Shown here: positions 1 through 5,474 of the stretch, one piece after another | How positions within the stretch are numbered: position 1 is the first letter of the stretch | Layout: the number at the start of each line of letters is the position of its first letter | Assembly: GCA_902465325.1 (NCBI GenBank) | Contig: CABQMV010000048.1 | Span: forward strand, 1-13,766 | DNA from: an uncultured Oscillospiraceae bacterium | GTDB lineage: Bacteria > Bacillota > Clostridia > UBA1212 > SIG427 | Direction of reading: 5' to 3' | DNA length: 13,766 nucleotides | Notes under the pieces: generated by a model | Database searches by the model: none | The model's input: only the letters and a program-made list of their open reading frames with translations | Told to the model about the DNA's origin: nothing | Made by a program: the position numbers and the translations under genes

Positions 1-272
1 TTCTTCTCCCCCTTCCTCACACTCCAACCCCTAAACTACCTGACTATCCGAAAGAATAAATCTATCTCTCCTGATTACAGCTATCTCATCTAACGCAATC
101 TATCTCAGGAAAACGCACCATTCCAAAGCACAGGAGGTATGCCCTATGATGTAAGATTAGCTGCTCTGAATGAGAGCGAAACCGCTTATATCAAATGTTT
201 CTGTGTTGAGCATATGCTATTTGTATCAGCACACCACAAGAGCTGCTGTACAAAAAAACAGGAGTTGGCAGT
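1..272. other. Left-edge intergenic region, no convincing gene
   Basis: This stretch of about 270 bases precedes the XRE regulator. The first 110 bases are pyrimidine-rich on the plus strand and carry a repeated AATCTATCTC word. A strong Shine-Dalgarno sequence (AGGAGG, 132-137) is followed by ATG-ATG-TAA at 146-154, a two-codon reading frame, and by a 57-codon frame from 139 that looks like chance: its SD spacing is only one base, it is Cys/His-rich, and it runs into the XRE gene out of frame. I see no clear promoter, tRNA or terminator. The region may hold the promoter and leader of the XRE gene, or the end of an unseen upstream unit. Confidence 0.4.
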
Positions 273-599
273 ATGGGCAATCATAACGAAAACAAATTGG
301 GAAAGGCAGTAAAGCAGGCCAGAATACAAGCACATTTTACACAGGAGCAGCTGGCCGAAATGCTCTATATTTCACCGACGCATCTAAAAAGTATTGAGAG
401 CGGTACCCGAAATCCTTCCTATATGCTTTTGGAAAAAATGGCCACTCTGCTCACCCTGTCATTAGACGCCCTGTTTGCAAAAGACCCGGATTCAAACCAG
501 ACCATCATAGCGGAAGTCCAGAATATGCTGCGGCAATGCACTCGCCAGCAGCTGGAAATACTGGCCGCTATGATAAACGGTTTACTGCATGGTCGCTAA
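273..599 (+). CDS. XRE-family helix-turn-helix transcriptional regulator
   Basis: A 108-residue protein with an HTH_3/Cro-CI type DNA-binding domain over about residues 9-65. The pattern is TQEQLAEML for helix 2, the turn YISPTHL, the recognition helix to about residue 42, then SGTRNPS and a hydrophobic helix with LSLDALF. The C-terminal tail (about 70-108) is a predicted helical region with no recognised domain and may mediate dimerisation. The ATG at 273 has a good ribosome binding site (AGGAG, eight bases upstream). It is the only plus-strand gene before the bidirectional terminator at 612-647 and converges on the Spo0A-family cluster. Proteins of this size usually act as local repressors; the target is not evident here. 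The family call is firm, the role is unknown. Confidence 0.85.
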   Translation: MGNHNENKLGKAVKQARIQAHFTQEQLAEMLYISPTHLKSIESGTRNPSYMLLEKMATLLTLSLDALFAKDPDSNQTIIAEVQNMLRQCTRQQLEILAAMINGLLHGR

Positions 600-611
600 A
601 TATCATTTTAT

Positions 612-647
612 AAAAAAAGGCCGGGGCGGCAGCCCCGGCTTTTCTTT
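612..647. terminator. Bidirectional Rho-independent terminator
   Basis: An 8-bp GC-only stem (GCCGGGGC 620-627 with GCCCCGGC 632-639) closes a GGCA tetraloop. A T-rich tract follows on the plus strand (640-647) and an A-run lies to its left (612-618), which gives a U-tract to minus-strand transcripts. It can therefore stop both the XRE transcript and the minus-strand unit ending with the mutarotase gene. The hairpin nearly abuts the mutarotase stop codon. Confidence 0.9.
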
Positions 648-1074
648 ACTGAACAACACCCTTTTTTAAAATAAGATTGGCATAGATCGCGCTTTCGCCA
701 GTAGCTATAATGGCATACGCCTCCTTGGCTCTCTCATAAAAGGCGTAACGCTCCATCTGCTCAAATTTACAGTTTGCCGGTTCATGCTTGGCAGCAATTT
801 CCCGGTATTTTCTCCAGATCTCAGGCTCCGGCGCCTCCTTTTCCACTACCTGCATCAATGTTAGCGGCGCATCCACGTAAGTATCCAACGGCATAAGCTG
901 TAAAATAGCATCTAATATCTCGGGAACCCCGTGACCGTCACAGCGCACCAATCTCTGGGCATAGCTGGCCGCCGGAAAATTTCCGTCTCCTATCACAATC
1001 TCGTTTCCGTGACCCATTTCCATCAAAATTTTTAACAAATCCGGCGGAATTATGCTGGGGATATTTTTCAACAT
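646..1074 (-). CDS. fucU: L-fucose mutarotase (FucU/RbsD family)
   Basis: A 142-residue protein of the RbsD/FucU family, which interconverts alpha and beta anomers of sugars (fucose for FucU, ribose pyranose/furanose for RbsD). Visible family features are MGHGNEIVIGD (catalytic-type His22, Asp30), NFPA (32-35), and the C-terminal FYERAKEAYAIIATGE followed by YANLILKKGV. The FYERA and LKKGV blocks match FucU better than RbsD from my knowledge of the E. coli protein. I chose the ATG at 1074: it has an AGAGG nine bases upstream, whereas the alternative TTG at 1083 overlaps that site. The gene starts 38 bases after the last Spo0A-like gene with no terminator between, so it may be co-transcribed. 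A TTGACG/TATAAG pair with a short 15-bp spacer inside the end of that gene could give it a promoter of its own. No fucose catabolic genes are nearby. Confidence 0.85.
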   Translation of the reverse strand: MLKNIPSIIPPDLLKILMEMGHGNEIVIGDGNFPAASYAQRLVRCDGHGVPEILDAILQLMPLDTYVDAPLTLMQVVEKEAPEPEIWRKYREIAAKHEPANCKFEQMERYAFYERAKEAYAIIATGESAIYANLILKKGVVQ

Positions 1075-1112
1075 AAAAGACAACCTCTTTTCCGAAATAT
1101 TTTACCTATATC

Positions 1113-1838
1113 TTATACCACAAAGCCGGCGGCGTCAACGATTGCACGGCTTTCCTGATAAACATCCCATACAAATTTTCGGTCAGATACACTGCTGTCG
1201 GCCACAGAACTGACTGTATACTTAACAGCCTTTTCTACTCTCAGCACCGTTGTATTGTTTGCCCTGGCAATTCGGTTATAAATTTCCTCTTTTTTGCTGT
1301 AATTAGCCGAATTCATATATAAATCTTCAATAACATCAAGTATGTAATGATATCCCTTGGTGGTAGGCGCTACCCCTCGCTTTTCCATAACAGAAGCTGT
1401 TATACAGCGAAATTCAATTTTCTTTTGATTTTCACCTTTCTCTACAATTCTTTTAGATAAATTGGATATAGAAGTGCAAAATTCTATTATATCATTTAAG
1501 TTCTGTTCGTCCTTTTCGCCAAAGCCGTCATTGACGGAAGGTCTTCTTATTGCAGACAGCTCTAAGGATTCGAGACGTGTATATGTAAAATGCACAATAA
1601 TTGGCTTCTTCATATTACTGTAGTTAATTCTGCACCGGTTAAATGACGAACCCTCCCATGGATCGCTGACCTCAAATATAATGGCGTCCGGCCTATTATA
1701 TAAAACCATCTGCCGCAGTTGGATTTCGTTCCACGCAGGACCGCAAAAGCAAACCGGCTTAAAGCTGTTTCTCTGGGCGCAGTCATAAAAGCGCCTCATA
1801 AACTCATAATTTTTACTGGCTAAACCTACTATCATCAT
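1113..1838 (-). CDS. Spo0A-like regulator with non-canonical receiver (Asp to Glu)
   Basis: A 241-residue protein with a receiver-like N-terminus (about 1-115) and a C-terminal domain resembling the Spo0A DNA-binding domain (about 145-240: KGYHYILDVI, then RIARANNTTVLRVEKAVKYTV around 189-209). The receiver is degenerate. By alignment with the neighbouring Spo0A, the phosphoacceptor Asp position is Glu56 (DAIIFEV), the acidic pocket has become Ala-Ser, and no YxxKP lysine motif is visible. Glu at this position can mimic phosphorylation in some response regulators, so constitutive activity is an inference. The recognition-helix region keeps the RVE core of Spo0A but differs around it. Two adjacent ATGs (1838 and 1835) are possible; GGGAGG is better spaced for the second. 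The start overlaps the end of the microprotein gene at 1813-1923. The exact role is unknown. Confidence 0.7.
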   Translation of the reverse strand: MMIVGLASKNYEFMRRFYDCAQRNSFKPVCFCGPAWNEIQLRQMVLYNRPDAIIFEVSDPWEGSSFNRCRINYSNMKKPIIVHFTYTRLESLELSAIRRPSVNDGFGEKDEQNLNDIIEFCTSISNLSKRIVEKGENQKKIEFRCITASVMEKRGVAPTTKGYHYILDVIEDLYMNSANYSKKEEIYNRIARANNTTVLRVEKAVKYTVSSVADSSVSDRKFVWDVYQESRAIVDAAGFVV

Positions 1839-1923
1839 GTTCCTCCCTGTTTATTTGTAATAGAGCTACAAATGCTCCTCCGATTGTTCCCCCAATAATC
1901 AGACCTAATAAAAATAAAAGCAT
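1813..1923 (-). CDS. Small membrane protein, 36 residues (DUF3789-like)
   Basis: A reading frame in the gap between two Spo0A-family genes. It starts with ATG at 1923, has one hydrophobic segment (MLLFLLGLIIGG through GGAFVALL, residues 1-22), and ends in a short charged tail (QINREEHDDSRFSQ). This plan (N-terminal transmembrane helix with GxxxG-like glycines, then LLQxNRE and acidic residues) resembles the DUF3789 group of tiny clostridial proteins; that match is from memory. The ribosome binding site is weak (GAG a few bases upstream). Its last 26 bases overlap the start of the downstream regulator, and the downstream Shine-Dalgarno lies inside it, which suggests translational coupling. It could be a membrane partner of the regulators, or non-functional. 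Confidence 0.55.
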   Translation of the reverse strand: MLLFLLGLIIGGTIGGAFVALLQINREEHDDSRFSQ

Positions 1924-1965
1924 TTTTCTCTGTCGCCTACCATTCTGTATTGTAATATACAGATA

Positions 1966-2844
1966 TTATGAGCAGTCCAAACTTAATTTATCCGCAATCA
2001 AAGCAATAAATTCTGCATTTGTAGGCTTGCCCTTATTGATATTAATTGTAAAGCCAAATAGCTCATTCAGTATTTCCGTTCTACCCCTGGTCCACGCTGT
2101 TTCAAGAGCGGTCCGGATTGCCCTCTCTACACTGCACGCAGACGTCTGATACCGCTTTCCGATACTGGGATAAATCGTTTTTGTAACACTGTTAATTAAA
2201 TTTCTGTCCTCCAATACCATGAGTACCGCATCTCTCAAATAGTTATGTCCTTTCAAATTGGCCGGCACGCCGATTTCATGTAAAAGTCTCGTTGTCTCCT
2301 TCCTGACATTTAAAATAGGTTTTTCAACAATAAACGGACTTTCCCGAGTCATAGAGGAAGCAGGAAAAGACAATACCGGAACAGAAGGATGGATACCTCC
2401 GTTCTCTGTACCGCCGCTTCTTCCCTTTGAACCGGCCTCATTCAATATGGTATTTTTACTGACGTATATTTTACTGAGAAAGTTTATGCGTTCTACAAAA
2501 GATTGATAATCTACAGGCTTTAAAACGTAATAATCGGCGCCTGCTTCCGACGCCCTCTTAACCAGAAGCTCATGTCCCATAACAGACGAGACAATTACCA
2601 AAGACGGTCTTCTGGCCAATTTGCTAAGCTGTTTCAAAACAGAAAATCCGTCCAGCACCGGAAGTATGATATCCATTACTAACACATCCGCATCCGTATC
2701 TTCAAAAGCTGCGTTTACCTGATCGCCGCTCTTAACAATCCGACTGACTTTCAAATTTTCTTCACAGTCAATATAAGACTTCAATTTGCCGGAATACGAA
2801 TCATCGCTGTCCGCTATCACAATTCCAATTTTTTCATCACTCAT
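1966..2844 (-). CDS. spo0A: Spo0A-type sporulation response regulator
   Basis: A 292-residue protein. The receiver (about 5-125) has Asp58 as the phosphoacceptor (VLVMDIILPVLDGF), Ser86/Ser87 and the conserved Lys109 (YYVLKP). The C-terminal Spo0A domain (about 180-290) has LLHEIGVPANLKG, the recognition helix SACSVERAIRTALETAW (235-251) and the signature GKPTNAEFIALIADKL, all typical of Spo0A, the master activator of sporulation that binds 0A boxes. Oddities: the acidic pocket reads ADSDD, with Ser13 where the second Asp of the usual pair is expected. The linker (about 126-180) is long, making the protein some 25 residues larger than the B. subtilis form. The usual neighbour spoIVB is absent. 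The start at 2844 has an excellent AAGGAGG inside the end of the preceding gene, three bases apart. It may be the main Spo0A or a second copy; the window cannot say which. Confidence 0.85.
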   Translation of the reverse strand: MSDEKIGIVIADSDDSYSGKLKSYIDCEENLKVSRIVKSGDQVNAAFEDTDADVLVMDIILPVLDGFSVLKQLSKLARRPSLVIVSSVMGHELLVKRASEAGADYYVLKPVDYQSFVERINFLSKIYVSKNTILNEAGSKGRSGGTENGGIHPSVPVLSFPASSMTRESPFIVEKPILNVRKETTRLLHEIGVPANLKGHNYLRDAVLMVLEDRNLINSVTKTIYPSIGKRYQTSACSVERAIRTALETAWTRGRTEILNELFGFTININKGKPTNAEFIALIADKLSLDCS

Positions 2845-2847
2845 TTT

Positions 2848-3645
2848 TTATCCTCCTTGCTTTCTTCTGACTCTGTCAGACACTACATATGCCGCAAGGG
2901 AAATAAATTCCAAACTCGTTATTGTATTTGTATTATAAATAATATCATCACAAAATTTGTTAAAATACTCCTTCGTTGCAACAGTATTTATGGATTTTAC
3001 GGCCACGCCGATATTTCGCTCGACATTTGACCAACTCTGGTGGAATTTATTCCCTACGGCATGGTACAACACCTTTCCGCTTAAACTTTTACAGGACCCG
3101 ATTACAACCATGGAAACAGCCTCCTTTAAGTAAACAAATCCCTTAAGTTTAGGGGAACATCCTACAAAATAAAGTAATTCCATAACAATTCTGCTAACAA
3201 CATCTTCTTTCGATAACTCACCTCCCTTTCTCACCCTGATGCTGTTCTCAATGGTGTGGCTGTGCTGATAGTCAAAAATCATCTGGGCCCTTTCCCAGAA
3301 AATTTCCGCAACTACAGGCTTCAGCATATAATAAGCCGCGCCATATTCCATACACATTTCCACGTATTGAGCATCGTTCCTGTTGGATATGATAATAACT
3401 ATTGGTGTAGCATAAAAATCAAAACAGTTTACTCTTTGCAATAGTCTTGCCGCAGTAGTCTCGCTAAAAGAATCATCAATAGCTATTACTTCCGGCCGCA
3501 GGCATTTCAGGGTAGGCTCTAGAGTCTGCAGATTGCTGATGATTGCCAGCGGTAAAATTCTGTCGCCAATTATCCTGCCGCAAAGTTCTTCAGCAAAGGC
3601 TTTGTCTCTCCCTAAAAACACCACGCCCATGTTGGTTTCATACAT
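2848..3645 (-). CDS. Spo0A-like response regulator paralogue (divergent receiver)
   Basis: A 265-residue protein that aligns with the adjacent Spo0A along its length. The receiver-like part (about 5-125) keeps an Asp at the phosphoacceptor position (Asp57, VIAIDD), Ser87 and Lys109 (YYMLKP), but the acidic metal-binding pair is replaced by Gly12-Arg13. The C-terminal part (about 148-260) matches the Spo0A DNA-binding domain (VGCSPKLKGFVYLKEAV, then HQSWSNVERNIGVAVKS around 202-218). Inside the recognition helix the VER core is kept while the flanking residues differ, so its DNA specificity probably differs. The GKPTN signature is absent. The ATG at 3645 is the first possible start after an in-frame stop; its site is mediocre (GGAG some 11 bases away). 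It is first in the cluster, three bases before spo0A. A regulator or antagonist of Spo0A is an inference. Confidence 0.75.
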   Translation of the reverse strand: MYETNMGVVFLGRDKAFAEELCGRIIGDRILPLAIISNLQTLEPTLKCLRPEVIAIDDSFSETTAARLLQRVNCFDFYATPIVIIISNRNDAQYVEMCMEYGAAYYMLKPVVAEIFWERAQMIFDYQHSHTIENSIRVRKGGELSKEDVVSRIVMELLYFVGCSPKLKGFVYLKEAVSMVVIGSCKSLSGKVLYHAVGNKFHQSWSNVERNIGVAVKSINTVATKEYFNKFCDDIIYNTNTITSLEFISLAAYVVSDRVRRKQGG

Positions 3646-3749
3646 CCCCCATCACACTCCTGTATGATCGCATTGAAAAAATCTATTGTTTCTCAACACT
3701 TTTACTTCTCATACGCCAATTTGTGACGGCGTCCATCAAACCCTTATAG

Positions 3750-3779
3750 ATTATATACTAGATTCCGACTATTTTTCAA
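3750..3779 (-). promoter_or_regulatory. Sigma-A-like promoter for the Spo0A-family cluster
   Basis: On the minus strand, TTGAAA (3774-3779) and a perfect TATAAT (3750-3755) are separated by 18 bases. This would start RNA near 3743 and give a leader of about 100 nt before the first Spo0A-like gene. The spacer contains AGTCGGAA, a weak resemblance to a 0A box (TTTGTCGAA), so autoregulation is possible but poorly supported. A SigH promoter would be more usual for spo0A; only an imperfect SigH-like -35 (AGAGGTATT) is seen and its spacing is wrong. Confidence 0.65.
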
Positions 3780-3800
3780 TACCTCTTTTGTACAATTTAT

Positions 3801-3832
3801 CGCACCAGTGCGTAAATCAGGAAATATTTCCT
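3801..3832. promoter_or_regulatory. Two adjacent palindromes, candidate operators
   Basis: In the divergent gap between the Spo0A-like gene and the VanZ gene there are two short dyads: CGCAC-CA-GTGCG (3801-3812) and the perfect 14-bp palindrome AGGAAATATTTCCT (3819-3832). They lie upstream of the -35 of the left promoter and upstream of the VanZ promoter, where activators or repressors commonly bind. No known binding motif is recognised. Confidence 0.35.
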
Positions 3833-3859
3833 TATAAAAACATACGCCGGCGGTATCTG

Positions 3860-3887
3860 TTCAAACCGCAGGAAACTGTGATATAAT
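3860..3887 (+). promoter_or_regulatory. Extended -10 sigma-A-like promoter for the VanZ gene
   Basis: TGaTATAAT (3879-3887) is a perfect -10 with the extended TGn element. A weak -35 (TTCAAA, 3860-3865) lies 16 bases upstream. The -10 ends only nine bases before the ATG at 3897, so the predicted transcript begins about three bases before the start codon. Confidence 0.65.
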
Positions 3888-3896
3888 GCGCTTGTT

Positions 3897-4367
3897 ATGA
3901 AAAAACTCATGTCTAACAGAAACAAAAAAATAATTTTCAGCACTGCTGTCTGCCTGTGGATCCTTGTGATATGGGGCCACTCTTTTATGCCCGCCTCCGT
4001 TTCCTCCAACGAAAGCAATTTTGTCCTGTCCGCCTTTAATGATTTTATAAGCACGCTGGGCACCAACTGGCAGATCACTGCCTTTGCTGTGCGGAAAGCT
4101 GCTCATTTTTCGGAGTTTTTTATATTGGGTCTCCTTCTTACAAAAGCACTGCGGACGGTTTTTGCCGCCTGGCCGCTGCCCTTTGATTCCTGTACCCTTT
4201 CCATGGGACTGTTTGTGGCAGTATGCGATGAATTTATACAGTACTTTTCCCCTGGCCGTGCTTCTCTTATCTCAGATGTTATGATTGATTTCTCCGGCGT
4301 GGTCTGTGCTGTTTTTCTGTGCTTTATTGTCCATAAAATTCAAATACGCAGACGCCGTATCCGTTAG
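3897..4367 (+). CDS. VanZ-family membrane protein
   Basis: A 156-residue integral membrane protein of the VanZ-like family. About four hydrophobic segments are visible: 11-30, 62-84, 100-118 and 124-146. Conserved VanZ features are the RKAAHFSEFFILGLLL block (66-81) and DEFIQYFSPGRASLISDVMIDFSGV (about 109-133), with the Glu/Gln and Arg-Asp residues typical of the family. VanZ proper confers low-level teicoplanin resistance; most chromosomal relatives have no assigned function. The gene begins with ATG at 3897 and lacks a Shine-Dalgarno sequence. The next ATG in frame, 3909, also lacks one, which fits a leaderless message from the promoter just upstream. The basic tail (RRRRIR) is probably cytoplasmic. 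The stop codon overlaps an AGGAGG with no start codon behind it. Confidence 0.8.
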   Translation: MKKLMSNRNKKIIFSTAVCLWILVIWGHSFMPASVSSNESNFVLSAFNDFISTLGTNWQITAFAVRKAAHFSEFFILGLLLTKALRTVFAAWPLPFDSCTLSMGLFVAVCDEFIQYFSPGRASLISDVMIDFSGVVCAVFLCFIVHKIQIRRRRIR

Positions 4368-4392
4368 GAGGACGGCCGTCGTTAAATACAGG

Positions 4393-4421
4393 GCATAATA
4401 CCCGCCTACTCCTCATATAAA
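4393..4421 (+). promoter_or_regulatory. SigE-like sporulation promoter for the CotS-type gene
   Basis: GCATAAT (4393-4399) resembles the SigE -35 (KMATATT, 6/7) and CATATAAA (4414-4421) the -10 (CATACAHT). They are separated by 14 bases, within the known 13-15 range. RNA would start near 4428, about 25 bases before the ATG, just ahead of the GGGGGAGG site. The same -10 and spacer are seen at spoIIID. Confidence 0.65.
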
Positions 4422-4454
4422 TGCTTTGGACACACATTTTGGGGGAGGATTTTC

Positions 4455-5474
4455 ATGATTATAAATATTGAGAATTGGTTAGAAGGTATCTACCCTATCA
4501 AAGTCACAGACCACAAAAAAATACCGTCCGGTTTTTTGATTTCCGCCCAAAAAGACCACCGTACCCAAAACTATGTACTGCGGTCCTCAGAGCTTTCTGC
4601 CGAAAGGCTGCTTTTTATTCATACCGGAATTTCCTATTTAAAAGAAAACGGATTTCCAAATGTAGACACCTATATTGAGACCAAAGAAGGGCTTCCTTTT
4701 GCACAGATGGAAAACGGAAATTTTACCATGAATCCCTACCATACAGAGGGCGGCTACTCCTTTGACAATAGAACAGAACTGGGAATGGCTACAAAGCTTC
4801 TTGCTCAGATACATCTGGCTGGCCAGGGCTTTACAGAGGCCGAGGCCCGGCGGCGTCTGGAGGCCTTTGGTCTCCCTTATACGGTAAAATGCCCTCTGGG
4901 GGATGCACAGGAGATCTTTACCCGCAGATTAGGCGAGCTAAAACGCTTCCGCAAGGTAGCGGCTAAGGGAAATGACGCTTTTGATTACCAATACTTAGAA
5001 ATCGCTGACTATTACTGCCAGCTGGGAGAATCTTTACTGGAGCAGCTAAAAAATTCTCCCTACCGTGCTATGGCGGAGGCAGGAAGGCAGGAGGGCTGTA
5101 TCTGTCACCGGGACTTTACCGGACATAATATCATAAAGTGCGAACCGCTCCCTCTGATCTCTAATTTTGAAAATATGGCAATAGAACTTCCTGTATATGA
5201 CGTGGCCAATCTGCTGCGCCGCCGGTTGAGAAAGTGCAACTGGGCCAGAGAAGATGCTTTTTATATTCTAGAGGAATACGGAAAATTGCGACCCCTTTCG
5301 AACGAAGAGCTCTGTGTGCTGAAAATTCTGCTCCAGTTCCCACAAAAGCTCTGGAGAATTGTAAATAAGTATTACAACAGCAAAAGAGGCCGGTATGAAA
5401 AAACCGGCCTGTCCAAACTGTCTGAAATTGCTCAGGAACGGGAACCCCTGGCTGAGTTCGTAAAATGGCTTTAA
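4455..5474 (+). CDS. CotS/YutH-type spore coat kinase-like protein
   Basis: A 339-residue protein of the CotS family, spore coat proteins with an aminoglycoside-phosphotransferase/choline-kinase fold. The catalytic-loop motif is CHRDFTGHNII (His218, Asp220, Asn225). It is followed by LISNFENMAIELPVYDVANLLRRRLRKCNW, typical of clostridial CotS-like proteins. The Mg-binding Asp usually found in DFE/DFD is Asn237 here (NFE), so phosphotransfer may be weak or absent. The N-terminal lobe (about 1-95) is less clear, but VLRSS (41-45) sits where a nucleotide-binding strand is expected. The ATG at 4455 follows GGGGGAGG by seven bases. A SigE-like promoter and the sporulation neighbours support mother-cell expression and a role in the coat. 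Its stop overlaps the convergent formate-THF ligase stop by three bases. The substrate is unknown. Confidence 0.75.
   Translation: MIINIENWLEGIYPIKVTDHKKIPSGFLISAQKDHRTQNYVLRSSELSAERLLFIHTGISYLKENGFPNVDTYIETKEGLPFAQMENGNFTMNPYHTEGGYSFDNRTELGMATKLLAQIHLAGQGFTEAEARRRLEAFGLPYTVKCPLGDAQEIFTRRLGELKRFRKVAAKGNDAFDYQYLEIADYYCQLGESLLEQLKNSPYRAMAEAGRQEGCICHRDFTGHNIIKCEPLPLISNFENMAIELPVYDVANLLRRRLRKCNWAREDAFYILEEYGKLRPLSNEELCVLKILLQFPQKLWRIVNKYYNSKRGRYEKTGLSKLSEIAQEREPLAEFVKWL

Noticed and set aside
139..312. 57-codon plus-strand frame behind an AGGAGG, and the ATG-ATG-TAA mini-frame at 146-154
   Set aside because: The longer frame has one-base spacing to the Shine-Dalgarno, odd composition, and overlaps the better-supported XRE gene out of frame. 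The two-codon frame could be a leader, but nothing else supports this.
3781..3790. SigH-type promoter for the Spo0A-family cluster
   Set aside because: AGAGGTATT resembles the -35, but the GGAAT that would serve as -10 is about two to three bases too close and lacks the leading purine. The sigma-A-like promoter fits far better.
4366..4380. AGGAGG at the VanZ stop followed by the palindrome GACGGCCGTC
   Set aside because: No start codon lies at a suitable distance, and the 10-bp palindrome has no T-run; neither supports a gene or a terminator.
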